64,000 nt of DNA from Seohaeicola_A nanhaiensis. Lineage in GTDB: Bacteria > Pseudomonadota > Alphaproteobacteria > Rhodobacterales > Rhodobacteraceae. Under the pieces are notes generated by a model, which had not been told where the DNA came from, ran no database searches, and saw nothing but the letters and a program-made list of their open reading frames with translations. This document shows, one piece after another, positions 1 to 8,602 of this stretch. Each line of letters begins with the position of its first letter. The stretch's first letter is position 1. The position numbers and the translations under genes are program-made. The stretch lies in contig NZ_JBHSGI010000033.1 in NCBI RefSeq assembly GCF_042654245.1, positions 372,001 to 436,000 of the forward strand, in the 5' to 3' direction.

Positions 1-1
1 C

Positions 2-856
2 TATGACGAGGCGCTCGGCACCAAGGTGAATTGGGTCAGCTTCGACACCGGCACCGCCATGAGCGCCGCAATGGCGAGCGGCGACGTGCAGATCAGCGTC
101 AGCCAGGGCGTACCGCCCTTCGTGGTTGCGACCTCGGCGGGGCAGGACCTGCAGATCATCGACGTGGCCGTGTCCTATTCGGACAACGACAACTGCGTGG
201 TGGCAAGCGGGCTGGAAATCGACAAGACCAGCGCCAAGGAACTGGCCGGCAAGAAGGTCTCGGTGCCCCTGGGCACCGCCGCGCATTACGGCTTCCTCAA
301 GCAGATGAACCACTTCGGTGTCGACCTCGCCAGCCTCGAGATCGTCGACATGGCGCCGCCCGACGGCGCGGCGGCCTTCGCCCAGGGCGCGGTCGACATG
401 TTCTGCGGCTGGGGCGGGGCGCTGCGCCGTGCCAAGGAACATGGCAACGTGCTGCTGACCGGCGCCGAGAAGGAAGACCTGGGCATTCTCGTCTTCGACG
501 TGACCAGCGCTCCGGCGGCCTTCGTGGCCGAGAACGGCGATCTGGTGGCCAAGTTCCTCAAGGTGACGGCCGATGCCAACGCCATGTGGGCCGACGAAAG
601 CAAGCGCGCCGAGATGCTGCCGGTGATCGCCAAGGACGCAGGCATGGACGACAAGGCGGCGGAAGAGACGCTGGCCGGCTTCATCTTCCCGACCGTGGAC
701 GACCAGCTGGGCGCCAAATGGCTCGGCGGCGGGGCGCAGGAGTTCATGAAGGGCGTGGCCGATGTCTTCGTCTCGGCCGGCTCGATCCCCGAGGCCAAGC
801 CGAGCTATGAAGGCAACGTGAACCTCGGGCCGCTGAAGGCCGCGCAGGGCATGTAA
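2..856 (+). CDS. tauA: Taurine/nitrate-type ABC transporter substrate-binding protein (5' end outside window)
   Basis: Periplasmic binding protein of an ABC importer, probably for taurine or another sulfonate. The frame is open from the first bases, so the N-terminus and signal peptide lie upstream of the window; an in-frame GTG at position 26 is internal. The visible part has the NMT1/TauA-type fold signature: a segment reading SVSQGVPPF, the GKKVSVPLGTAAHYG ligand-loop region, and a C-terminal stretch on residues that bind the substrate in TauA relatives. It is followed by an ATPase and a permease on the same strand, completing an importer. The family (SsuA/TauA/NrtA-like) is fairly sure; taurine as the substrate is an inference from resemblance to roseobacter TauA proteins. 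Confidence 0.8.
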   Translation, partial: YDEALGTKVNWVSFDTGTAMSAAMASGDVQISVSQGVPPFVVATSAGQDLQIIDVAVSYSDNDNCVVASGLEIDKTSAKELAGKKVSVPLGTAAHYGFLKQMNHFGVDLASLEIVDMAPPDGAAAFAQGAVDMFCGWGGALRRAKEHGNVLLTGAEKEDLGILVFDVTSAPAAFVAENGDLVAKFLKVTADANAMWADESKRAEMLPVIAKDAGMDDKAAEETLAGFIFPTVDDQLGAKWLGGGAQEFMKGVADVFVSAGSIPEAKPSYEGNVNLGPLKAAQGM

Positions 857-902
857 GCAAGATCGCCGGGCGGGCACGGCCCGTCCGGCCCCATCGGGCG
901 GT

Positions 903-950
903 CCAAAAGTCTCTGCGAGACTTTTGGCAAAACTTTTTGAAAAGTTTTGC
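903..950 (+). terminator. Two adjacent perfect hairpins between binding-protein and ATPase genes
   Basis: The first hairpin has 11-bp arms (903-913 and 917-927) around a TGC loop. The second has 11-bp arms (927-937 and 940-950) around a 2-nt loop and starts on the last base of the first. They lie after the binding-protein stop codon and before the ATPase start, where RNA hairpins commonly protect the binding-protein mRNA or attenuate read-through to give excess binding protein. There is no U-tract of classical length, so partial termination or 3'-end stabilisation is more likely than full termination. Confidence 0.6.
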
Positions 951-981
951 GCCGCGCGAATTTCCCCCCGGAGACGGAACG

Positions 982-1788
982 ATGAGCGGACTCGCGATCG
1001 AAAACATTTCCATGCGCTTCGACCTGCCGGGCGGCGCATCGGTGCAGGCGTTGAAGGACGTTTCGCTCTCGCTCGCGGAAGGCGAACTGCTGAGCGTTCT
1101 GGGCCCCTCGGGCTGCGGCAAGACGACCCTGCTGAACATCGTTGCCGGTTTCCTGGCGCCGACCTCGGGGCGGATCGTGCTGAACGGGCACGAGGTCAAG
1201 GGACCGGCGGCGGAACGCGGCATGGTGTTCCAGCAGGGCGCGCTGTTCGAGTGGATGAACGTGCGCGAGAATGTCGGCTTCGGCCCCTCGATGAAAGGGA
1301 TGCCGGCGGGCGAGAAAAAGCAGATCGTCGATCATCTGCTGGATGTCGTCGGGTTGAAGGATTTCAAGGAAAAGGCGGTCTACGAGCTGTCGGGCGGGAT
1401 GCAGCAGCGCGTGGCGCTGGCCCGCTGCCTGGCCAACGATCCCGACGTGATCCTGATGGACGAACCGCTGGGCGCGCTGGACGCGCTGACGCGCGAGAAG
1501 ATGCAAAGCCTGGTGCTGAAGCTCTGGAAAGAGACCGGAAAGACCATCATCCTGATCACCCACTCGGTCGAGGAGGCGCTGCTTCTGGGCGAGCGGCTGC
1601 TGGTGATGGCGCCGCGCCCCGGACGCATCCACAAGGAATATCGCCTGCCCTTTGCCGAGCTTGGCGTCGGCAAGGACCTGCGGCAGGTCAAGAAACACCC
1701 CGAGTTCGCGGCCCGCCGCGAGGAGATCCTGAGCATGATCTGGGACATGGAAGAAGAGATCATGGGCCAGCCGGGCGCGGAGGAGTGA
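982..1788 (+). CDS. tauB: Taurine/sulfonate-type ABC transporter ATP-binding protein
   Basis: Cytoplasmic ATPase energising the importer formed with the flanking binding protein and permease. The 268-residue protein has Walker A GPSGCGKT (residues 41-48), a Q-loop in VFQQGALFEW, the signature LSGGMQQRVALAR, Walker B VILMDEP and the switch histidine in ILITHSVEEA. The start is the ATG at 982, preceded by GGAGACGG; an upstream in-frame ATG at 937 lies inside a hairpin and is rejected. Length and motifs match the TauB/SsuB/NrtD family. Its stop is 4 nt before the permease start, implying one transcript. Confidence 0.88.
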   Translation: MSGLAIENISMRFDLPGGASVQALKDVSLSLAEGELLSVLGPSGCGKTTLLNIVAGFLAPTSGRIVLNGHEVKGPAAERGMVFQQGALFEWMNVRENVGFGPSMKGMPAGEKKQIVDHLLDVVGLKDFKEKAVYELSGGMQQRVALARCLANDPDVILMDEPLGALDALTREKMQSLVLKLWKETGKTIILITHSVEEALLLGERLLVMAPRPGRIHKEYRLPFAELGVGKDLRQVKKHPEFAARREEILSMIWDMEEEIMGQPGAEE

Positions 1789-1792
1789 GACG

Positions 1793-3124
1793 ATGATTAT
1801 CAGCGATCTCGGCCACGAACTGGCGCAACTGGGTCTGGGACTGCTGCGCGCCGCACCGTTCCTGATCGGATATGTCGTGCTGATACTGCTGCTGGCGCTG
1901 GTCTGGCGGCTGGTCAAACGCATGCTCACGCCGCGGCACGATTTCACCTCGCTCAAGACCGTGACCTTCGGCGACGAAAGCGCGGTGGTCTCGAACACCG
2001 TCGCCTCGGTGATCTCGGTGGTCGCCGTCTTCGTGCTCTGGGGCGCGTTCACCGGCTCGGCCCTCCTGCCGAAGTTCATGCACGCGCCGGGCCCCTTCAT
2101 CGGCGAGGGCAGCTTCACCTATACCGCCGAGGCGCCGGACGGCACCCGCGACGACGCGCGGGTCGACGTGATCGTCTTCGGCAAGGATGGCGTGATCCAG
2201 CCGGCCGAGGTGCCGCCCGGTGACGGCTTTGCCAAGGACGATTCGCTTTCGCTGCAGGCCTATCGCAGCAAGCTCCTGGTCTGGGACGGCAATGACGAGG
2301 TGACCCGGAGCGATGGCGCGAAGATCGTCGCCATCGATGGCAAGCCGGTCAGCCCCGGCGGCGAGGTCGAAACCGCCATCGGCCGCGTGGCGCTGACCGA
2401 CAAGGGCACGCTGAACGTGGTGCCCGCGCAGGGGATGCAGATGGAGGAAATCTGGCTGCCTGCGCCCGAGGCCGTGTGGAACCGGTTGATCACCATCTGG
2501 CGCGATGGCTATCAGAACGTGACCCTGGCCGAGCATCTGAGCTATTCACTGTTCCGCGTGATCGTCGGCTTCCTGCTGGGCGCCATCGTCGGCATCCCGC
2601 TCGGCTATGCCATGGGCCTCAGCGACTGGTTCCGCGGCTGGTTCGACCCGATCGTCGAGTTCATGCGGCCGGTGCCGCCGCTGGCCCTCATCCCTCTGGT
2701 GATTATCTGGGCGGGGATCGGTGAGCAGGGCAAGATCATCCTGCTGTTCCTCGCCGCGCTCTGGATCATGGCCATCGCGGCGCGCTCGGGCGTCAGCGGG
2801 GTGAAGATCTCGAAGGTCCACGCCGCCTATTCGCTGGGCGCGAGCAAGGTGCAGATCCTGCGCCACGTGATCATCCCGAACTCGCTGCCCGAGATCTTCA
2901 CCGGCGCGCGGGTGGCGATGGGGGTCTGCTGGGGCACGGTCGTCGCGGCCGAACTGGTCGCGGCCGAGAAGGGCATCGGCAAGATGATCGTCGCGGCCGC
3001 CAAGTTCCAGTCGACCGACATCGTGATCATGGGGATCATCCTGATCGGCGTGATCGGCTTCGGCATCGACATGCTGATGCGCTGGGCCGAACGGATCCTG
3101 GTGCCCTGGAAGGGCAAGGGCTGA
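1793..3124 (+). CDS. tauC: Taurine-type ABC transporter permease with long N-terminal extension
   Basis: Inner-membrane permease of the importer. Residues about 220-443 form the usual BPD-transport domain, with the EAA-type loop in AYSLGASKVQILRHVIIPNSLPEIF. The protein has 443 residues, whereas ordinary TauC/SsuC permeases have about 270. The extra N-terminal part has a hydrophobic segment at about 20-42, another at about 66-90, and a hydrophilic stretch at about 95-215 predicted to lie outside the cytoplasmic membrane before the canonical WLPAPEAVW entry. It starts 4 nt after the ATPase stop. Taurine specificity is inferred only from the operon type. Confidence 0.82.
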   Translation: MIISDLGHELAQLGLGLLRAAPFLIGYVVLILLLALVWRLVKRMLTPRHDFTSLKTVTFGDESAVVSNTVASVISVVAVFVLWGAFTGSALLPKFMHAPGPFIGEGSFTYTAEAPDGTRDDARVDVIVFGKDGVIQPAEVPPGDGFAKDDSLSLQAYRSKLLVWDGNDEVTRSDGAKIVAIDGKPVSPGGEVETAIGRVALTDKGTLNVVPAQGMQMEEIWLPAPEAVWNRLITIWRDGYQNVTLAEHLSYSLFRVIVGFLLGAIVGIPLGYAMGLSDWFRGWFDPIVEFMRPVPPLALIPLVIIWAGIGEQGKIILLFLAALWIMAIAARSGVSGVKISKVHAAYSLGASKVQILRHVIIPNSLPEIFTGARVAMGVCWGTVVAAELVAAEKGIGKMIVAAAKFQSTDIVIMGIILIGVIGFGIDMLMRWAERILVPWKGKG

Positions 3125-3170
3125 CGCGGCGCGGCAAGATCCGCCCTGAACACCGGCGTCGCGCGGTGAA

Positions 3171-3220
3171 CGCGCCTGCGGCGCGTGGCCTTCGGCGAGG
3201 ATATTTGCAGCAAGAGGAAG
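3171..3220. repeat. Intergenic hairpin + CGAGGATATTTG element, copy 1
   Basis: A triloop hairpin (arms 3171-3176 and 3180-3185) and a small GCC-TTC-GGC hairpin are followed by CGAGGATATTTG (3196-3207) and a purine-rich tail. A similar arrangement occurs at 56999-57064. It lies between the convergent tauC and pxpA genes and may serve as a terminator or a dispersed intergenic repeat. Confidence 0.5.
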
Positions 3221-3230
3221 CTGCAGGCGC

Positions 3231-3986
3231 TCAGAGCGGTTTCAAGGCATATCCCGCCGCTTCCAGCCGCGAGCGCAGCCCGCGCGCAATGTCCAGCGCC
3301 TCGGGGCCGTCGCCATGCAGGCAGATGGTGTCGATCCGCGTCGGAATCCGCTTGCCCGACACCGCGATGATCGCCTGTTCCTCCAGCATCTGCAGGATGC
3401 GCGTGGCGGCGGTCTCGGCGCCATGGATCATCGCACCGGGCAGCTTGCGGTCGACCAGCGTGGCGTCGTCGTTATAGGCGCGGTCCGAGAAGATCTCGCC
3501 CGCCCAGTTGCAGCCGAGGTCGCGCACCACCTGTTCCTGCGCAGTGGCGGCAAGCACCATGATCACGAGGTCCGGATCGACGCGCAGCGCGGCCTCGTAG
3601 CAGACCCGCGCCATCGCGGCATTCTCGGAGGACATGTTCGACAGCGCGCCGTGCAGCTTGAGGTGCCGCACACGACCGCCCGCCGCCCGCGCCATCGCCT
3701 GGGCGGCGCCCAGCTGATAGGTGACGAGATTGGCGAGTTCGGTGTCGCTCAGCGGAATGCGGCGGCGCCCGAACCCCTGTAGATCGGCGAACCCGGGATG
3801 CGCGCCGATGCCGACGCCGTTCTCGACCGCCAGTTTCATCGTCTTTGCCATCGTATCGGCGTCGCCCGCATGCCAGCCGCAGGCGATATTGGCCGAGGTG
3901 ACGATCCTCAGCAGGGCGGCATCGTCGCCCATCGGCCAGGGGCCAAAGCTTTCGCCCATGTCGGCATTCAGGTCGATTGTCTTCAT
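3231..3986 (-). CDS. pxpA: 5-oxoprolinase subunit A (LamB/YcsF family)
   Basis: Cytoplasmic subunit of the ATP-dependent 5-oxoprolinase PxpABC, which opens L-pyroglutamate to L-glutamate. The 251-residue protein begins with the family hallmark DLNADMGESFGPWPMGDD and continues with SANIACGWHAGD, AHPGFADLQGFGRR and CLHGDGPEA, which are conserved in LamB/YcsF proteins. Its ATG overlaps the stop codon of pxpC (ATGA at 3983-3986), so translation is coupled and it is the last gene of the pxpB-pxpC-pxpA operon. The length is normal for the family. Confidence 0.93.
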   Translation of the reverse strand: MKTIDLNADMGESFGPWPMGDDAALLRIVTSANIACGWHAGDADTMAKTMKLAVENGVGIGAHPGFADLQGFGRRRIPLSDTELANLVTYQLGAAQAMARAAGGRVRHLKLHGALSNMSSENAAMARVCYEAALRVDPDLVIMVLAATAQEQVVRDLGCNWAGEIFSDRAYNDDATLVDRKLPGAMIHGAETAATRILQMLEEQAIIAVSGKRIPTRIDTICLHGDGPEALDIARGLRSRLEAAGYALKPL

Positions 3987-5011
3987 CGGTTGTCCTTTCG
4001 GTCAAGCTCGTCGCCCCGGGTCACGCCGCCGATCAGCTGATAGCCCAGAAGGTCGGGGATGTCGCGGGGGTCGCGGATCAGCGGCCGCACGCGTCGGCGC
4101 AGCGCGCGCAGGCGGTCGGCATCGGTCGTCCAGAGCGCGTCGGCGGCCTCGAGCGGGATCAGCGACAGCCGCAACGGCGCGCCCAGCGGCGCCTGCGCGA
4201 TCTTCGCCACGTCCTCGGGGATCACCGTGCCGATCCGGGGATAGCCGCCGATGGTCTGGCACTCAGCCATCAGCACGAAAGGCGTCCCGTCACCGATCAT
4301 CTGCACATCGCCGGTCAGGATGAAATCCGAGGCCAGCCCCTTGGCGGCATCGGCCGGGAAGGGCGCGCCCTCGTGGTCCAGCCGGATACCCTGCCGGTTG
4401 GCCTGACCGGAGCGGGTGAATTGGGTGGACTGGATGCGGTCGAGCGTCCGGTCGCTGAACAGCCCGGTCTGCGGCCCCGGCATCAGCCGCAGCGTGCCGC
4501 CGCTGAACCGCGGGTCCGCGTCCAGCGTCCGCCCCGCCGCCCCCGGATCGGGATCGTCGCCCAGCGTCAGCTTGTCCCCCGTGGCCAGCAGCCGGCCGAC
4601 GCCGATGACCAGATGCGCCGCGCGGCTGCCCAGCCATTCCGCCTCGGCGATGCCGCCGGCCGGCGTCAGATAGCCATAGACCCCCGCCGTCGCCCCGCCG
4701 ATGTCGAGCATCTGTCCCGGCTGCAGCAGCAGCGACGAGGGCCAGGGCACCGCCGCCCCGTCCAGCGTCGCCTTCATCGGCGCGCCGGTCAGCGCCACCC
4801 GCATCGGTGCATCGACCGAGAACCGTCCGCCCAGCGAGGCCATCTCGATGGCCGGAACAACCGCGGGCAGGTCCAGCAGGGCAGCCGCCTCGAACAGCGC
4901 CAGCCGGTCGGCGGCGCCGCCGGACGACAGGCCCTCGGCGACATGCCCGGGGCGGCCGAGGTCCTGGATGCTGAGCGCGGGCCCCGCGCGATGGAGCGTC
5001 AGCACGGCCAT
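3983..5011 (-). CDS. pxpC: 5-oxoprolinase subunit C (biotin-dependent carboxyltransferase-like / allophanate hydrolase subunit 2 family)
   Basis: Partner of PxpB in the 5-oxoprolinase complex. The product starts MAVLTLHRAGPALSIQDLGR; the motif SIQDLGRPG near the N-terminus and MAECQTIGGYPRIGTV near the C-terminus are typical of the KipA/PxpC family. The open frame extends upstream to 5113 inside pxpB, but the ATG at 5011 gives the family-typical N-terminus and about 342 residues. It lies 37 nt after pxpB and overlaps the pxpA start by 4 nt. Confidence 0.9.
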   Translation of the reverse strand: MAVLTLHRAGPALSIQDLGRPGHVAEGLSSGGAADRLALFEAAALLDLPAVVPAIEMASLGGRFSVDAPMRVALTGAPMKATLDGAAVPWPSSLLLQPGQMLDIGGATAGVYGYLTPAGGIAEAEWLGSRAAHLVIGVGRLLATGDKLTLGDDPDPGAAGRTLDADPRFSGGTLRLMPGPQTGLFSDRTLDRIQSTQFTRSGQANRQGIRLDHEGAPFPADAAKGLASDFILTGDVQMIGDGTPFVLMAECQTIGGYPRIGTVIPEDVAKIAQAPLGAPLRLSLIPLEAADALWTTDADRLRALRRRVRPLIRDPRDIPDLLGYQLIGGVTRGDELDRKDNR

Positions 5012-5048
5012 GCGGTGGCTCCATTTCCCCGACGTGCGAGACAGCCCC

Positions 5049-5792
5049 TCACGACAGCACCTCGCAGGTCGCGCCGCCGATGCCGTCTGCATCCTCGAGC
5101 GCCGCCATCTCACTGGCCGAGACCGGCACCAGCCGCAGCGCGTCGCCGGCGCGCAGCAGGAAGGGTTCGGCGCGGGACGGCAGAAAGGGGCGGAAGGCGG
5201 TGCGCCCGATCCGCCGCCAGCCGGTGGGGCTGTCGGCGGGAAAGATCACCAGTTGCCGCACCGCGGCCGCCACGGTTCCGGCGGGCACCTGCGGCGTCAG
5301 TTCCGCCTGCCGCGCGACGTCCCAATGGGCGGGCAGCAGGCCGAGATAGGGCAGCCCCGCGGTAAAGCCGATGGCCAGGACGCGCAGGTCGGCCTCTGTC
5401 GCCTCCTGCACGGCGCGGGTCTCGCTAAGGCCGGCAAGGCTGGCGAATTCGGCCAGCTGCGGCCCGGCCTCGCCGCCAAAGGTGGCCGGGACGTTCCAGC
5501 GCCGGGGCGGCGTGGGCAGCGGCGCGGCCAGCCAGTCGCGGGCGCGGGCGCGTCTGTCGAGCAGCTGCACCAGCGCCGGGCGGGCGATCGCGCCGGGATC
5601 GAACCGCACCAGAACCGAGGTGAGCGAGGGCACGATCTCCACCGCGCCGTCGGGAAGGTCGTCGCGCAGGTCGGCGGCAAACGCGATCACCGCGCCGGTT
5701 GCCGCGCCCGATGCGGTGCGCGAGAAGCGCACCAGCACCCCGTCCTGCCCAAGCGGCAGGAGTTCCGGCGTGGCGGTCTCGGTCGCAGTCAT
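5049..5792 (-). CDS. pxpB: 5-oxoprolinase subunit B (allophanate hydrolase subunit 1 family)
   Basis: First gene of the pxpBCA operon; KipI/PxpB-type protein that works with PxpC. The 247-residue protein contains the family segments VEIVPSLTSVLVRFDP, the central VPATFGGEAGPQLAEFA and FTAGLPYLGLLP, and a C-terminal SPTGWRRIGRTAFRPFLP segment. In this family the B and C subunits act together, and the three-gene operon supports 5-oxoprolinase over urea allophanate hydrolysis, since no urea carboxylase gene is adjacent. The ATG at 5792 is preceded by GGGAGCC. Confidence 0.9.
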   Translation of the reverse strand: MTATETATPELLPLGQDGVLVRFSRTASGAATGAVIAFAADLRDDLPDGAVEIVPSLTSVLVRFDPGAIARPALVQLLDRRARARDWLAAPLPTPPRRWNVPATFGGEAGPQLAEFASLAGLSETRAVQEATEADLRVLAIGFTAGLPYLGLLPAHWDVARQAELTPQVPAGTVAAAVRQLVIFPADSPTGWRRIGRTAFRPFLPSRAEPFLLRAGDALRLVPVSASEMAALEDADGIGGATCEVLS

Positions 5793-5897
5793 GCGGTCGG
5801 CTCCCTGTCAGTCCGCCCCACACTCGCCAGAACCGGCGGGTTTGTCGATGGGATCGGCGCGCAAAATCTGCGCCGGGCCATAAAGGGCAAGCGTCGC

Positions 5898-7478
5898 TCA
5901 GCCCGCCATATACGCCTCGATGCGCGCCACCGCATCGGCGCCCAGGTGCAGGCCCAGCTTGGTGCGCCGCCACAGCACGTCCTCGGCGGTGCGGGCCCAT
6001 TCCTGGCGCATCAGCCAGTCGATCTCGGCGGCGGTGAGGGTCGCTCCGAAATCCTGCCCGAGGTCGCCCGCGTCTTTCGCATCGCCCAGCATCGCGCGCG
6101 CCTCGGTCCCGTAGGTCCGCACCAGCCGGCGCGCCCAGGCCGCGGTGAGGAAGGGATAGTCGCGCCGCAGCCCTTCGGCCAGCGCGGCCGCTCCATCGAC
6201 CGGAAACGCGCCGCCGGGCAGGGAAGTGGACCCGGTCCAGGCCCCAGGCGCGCCCGGAAAGGAGGCGGGCAGCAGCCGCGCCATCGCCGCCTCGGCCAGC
6301 CGGCGATAGGTGGTGATCTTGCCGCCAAAAACATTGAGCAGCGGCGCGCCGTTTTCATCCAGGCTCAGCACATATTCCCGTGTCGCCGCCGTGGCCGAAG
6401 AGGCGCCGTCGTCATAGAGCGGCCGCACCCCGGAATAGGTCCAGACGATATCCTCGGGCCGGATGTCCGCCTTGAAATAGCCGTTGGCGAAGTTGCGCAG
6501 ATAATCGGCCTCTTCCTTGGTGCAGACCGGTGGCACATCCGGGTCGGGGTGGTCGTTGTCGGTGGTACCGATCAGGGTGAAATCGTCCTCGTAGGGAATG
6601 GCGAAGATGATCCGCCCGTCGGTGCCCTGGAAGAAATAGCATTTGTCGTGATCGTAAAGCCGCCGCGTCACGATATGGCTGCCGCGCACCAGACGGATGC
6701 TCTCGCGCGAATTGATCTTCAGCGTGTGCTGGATCACGTCGGACACCCAGGGCCCGCCGGCATTGACCAGCGCGCGGGCCTGCACGGTTTCGGTGGCGCC
6801 GTCCGCGTGACGCAGGTGAATGCTCCAAAGCCCCGAGGTCCGCTCGGCCGAGACGACCCGCGTGCGCGGCATAATCCGCGCGCCGCGATTGGCGGCGTCG
6901 CGCGCGTTCAGCACGACAAGGCGGGAATCCTGCACCCAGCAGTCCGAATACTCAAAAGCCTTCACGAACCGGTCATCCAGCGGCGCGCCTTCCGCAGTGC
7001 CGGGCAGGCGGATCGAGCTTGCGCCCGGCAAAATCTCGCGCCCGCCCAGATTGTCGTACAGGAACAGCCCCAGCCGGATCAGCCAGGCGGGGCGGCGGCC
7101 CTTCATCCAGGGCATGAACAGCGTCATCAGCCGCGAGGTGGGCGTGTCGCTCTCGAACCGCATGTCGCTGGCATAGGGCAGCACAAAGCGCATCGGCCAG
7201 CTGATATGCGGCATCGCGCGCAACAGCACCTCGCGTTCGCGCAGCGCCTCGCGGACCAGACGGAACTCGAAGAACTCCAAATAGCGCAGGCCCCCGTGAA
7301 ACAGCTTGGTCGAAGCCGACGAAGTGGCCGAGGCCAGGTCGTTCATCTCGGCCAGCGTGACGCTCAGCCCGCGCCCGGCGGCGTCGCGCGCGATGCCGCA
7401 GCCGTTGATGCCCCCGCCGATGATGAAGACATCGACGGGCTGGCCGTTCTGATCAGGCGCTGGTTCTGCCGCGTCCAT
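5898..7478 (-). CDS. glpD: Aerobic glycerol-3-phosphate dehydrogenase
   Basis: FAD-dependent, membrane-associated enzyme oxidising sn-glycerol-3-phosphate to dihydroxyacetone phosphate and feeding electrons to quinone. The N-terminus carries the dinucleotide-binding motif IIGGGINGCGIARDAAGRGL, followed by LASATSSASTKLFHGGLRYLE, a FAD-linked dehydrogenase signature. Further hallmarks are RLVRGSHIV, GTTDNDHPDPD and YSGVRPLYDDG; the C-terminal domain is present. The start is placed at the ATG at 7478 (526 residues) because the open frame upstream to 7565 lacks homologous features. No glpK or glpF is adjacent; it stands between the oligopeptide-type ABC operon and pxpB on the same strand. Confidence 0.93.
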   Translation of the reverse strand: MDAAEPAPDQNGQPVDVFIIGGGINGCGIARDAAGRGLSVTLAEMNDLASATSSASTKLFHGGLRYLEFFEFRLVREALREREVLLRAMPHISWPMRFVLPYASDMRFESDTPTSRLMTLFMPWMKGRRPAWLIRLGLFLYDNLGGREILPGASSIRLPGTAEGAPLDDRFVKAFEYSDCWVQDSRLVVLNARDAANRGARIMPRTRVVSAERTSGLWSIHLRHADGATETVQARALVNAGGPWVSDVIQHTLKINSRESIRLVRGSHIVTRRLYDHDKCYFFQGTDGRIIFAIPYEDDFTLIGTTDNDHPDPDVPPVCTKEEADYLRNFANGYFKADIRPEDIVWTYSGVRPLYDDGASSATAATREYVLSLDENGAPLLNVFGGKITTYRRLAEAAMARLLPASFPGAPGAWTGSTSLPGGAFPVDGAAALAEGLRRDYPFLTAAWARRLVRTYGTEARAMLGDAKDAGDLGQDFGATLTAAEIDWLMRQEWARTAEDVLWRRTKLGLHLGADAVARIEAYMAG

Positions 7479-7606
7479 CTGGCGTTCCACGGGTTCGGGT
7501 GGCGTTCGCTGTCCGGCTTCCTCTGGGCAGCTCCGCGCCCGGCCGTTGCCCAGATATAGGCGCAAAAACCGTTGCGATCCAAGCCTTACGTTGGTGGCGG
7601 CGCGGG

Positions 7607-8602
7607 TCAGGCCAGCGGCGAAACTGCGGACTCGTCGACCAGATGGCAGGCGATGCGGTGCCCGGGGCGCACCTCGCGCAGCGGCGGCGGAGTCTCGCGG
7701 CAGCGCTCCTGCGCCACCGGACAGCGGGTCGCGAACCGGCAGCCCTTGGGCGGGTTGATCGGGTCGGGCGGATCGCCGGGGATCAGGATGCGTTTCGTCG
7801 CCGCCCGGCGCGTCTTGTCCACCGAAGGCACGGCCGAGAGCAGGGCCACCGTGTAGGGATGCAGCGGGTTCGAAAACAGGCTGATGCGGTCAGCGTGTTC
7901 GACGATCTTGCCCATATACATCACGGCGATGGAATCGCTCATGTGCTGCACCACGCCAAGGTCGTGGCTGATGAACAGATAGGTCAGCCCGAATTCCTTC
8001 TGCAACCGCCGCAGCAGGTTCAGGATCTGCGCCTGCACCGCCACGTCCAGCGCCGAGACCGGCTCGTCGCAGATGATAAGTTCGGGCTGGGTCGCCAGGG
8101 CGCGGGCGATGCCGATGCGCTGGCGCTGCCCGCCCGAGAACTGGTGCGGGAACAGCCGCTGCTGTTCCGGGCGCAGGCCCACGGCCTTGAACAGCCGCGC
8201 GACGATCTCCTGCTTTTCCGCCTCGGGCTTGTCCGATAGGCTGTCCAGCGGTTCCTTGACGATGGCCTCGGCCCGCTGCCGGGGGTTGAGACTGGAATAG
8301 GGGTCCTGGAAGATGAACTGTACCCGCCGGCGCGCCTTCAGCAGCGCCGCGCCCTCCAGCGGCAGGATGTCCTGCCCGTCCAGCATCACCTTGCCGCGCC
8401 AGGCATTGACCAGCCGCGCCACTGCCAGGGCGGCGGTGGTCTTGCCCGACCCGGATTCGCCGACGATGGCCAGCGTCTCGCCCTGCTTCAGTGCGAAAGA
8501 GATGTCGTCGACCGCCTGCAGATAGCTCTTCTTGCCAAAGGCGCCGCCGCGTTTCACCTCGAAACGCACCGACAGGTTCTCGACATTCAGCAGATCGCCC
8601 AT
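7607..8602 (-). CDS. Dipeptide/oligopeptide-type ABC transporter ATP-binding protein (DppF/OppF-like)
   Basis: Second ATPase of the peptide-type importer. The 331-residue product has Walker A GESGSGKT, the signature FSGGQRQRIGIARAL, Walker B ELIICDEPVSALDV and an H-loop in LFISHDLGVV. The C-terminal oligopeptide/dipeptide extension has cysteines in PPKGCRFATRCP, typical of OppF/DppF proteins that can carry an Fe-S cluster. The start ATG at 8602 overlaps the stop of the upstream ATPase gene by one base (TGATG). The longer open frame to 9202 runs through the upstream gene in another frame and is not coding. Confidence 0.92.
   Translation of the reverse strand: MGDLLNVENLSVRFEVKRGGAFGKKSYLQAVDDISFALKQGETLAIVGESGSGKTTAALAVARLVNAWRGKVMLDGQDILPLEGAALLKARRRVQFIFQDPYSSLNPRQRAEAIVKEPLDSLSDKPEAEKQEIVARLFKAVGLRPEQQRLFPHQFSGGQRQRIGIARALATQPELIICDEPVSALDVAVQAQILNLLRRLQKEFGLTYLFISHDLGVVQHMSDSIAVMYMGKIVEHADRISLFSNPLHPYTVALLSAVPSVDKTRRAATKRILIPGDPPDPINPPKGCRFATRCPVAQERCRETPPPLREVRPGHRIACHLVDESAVSPLA

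Noticed and set aside
4701..7559. Plus-strand open frame of about 950 codons across pxpB and glpD
   Set aside because: It is antisense to two well-recognised genes and contains no motif; such frames are expected in GC-rich DNA.
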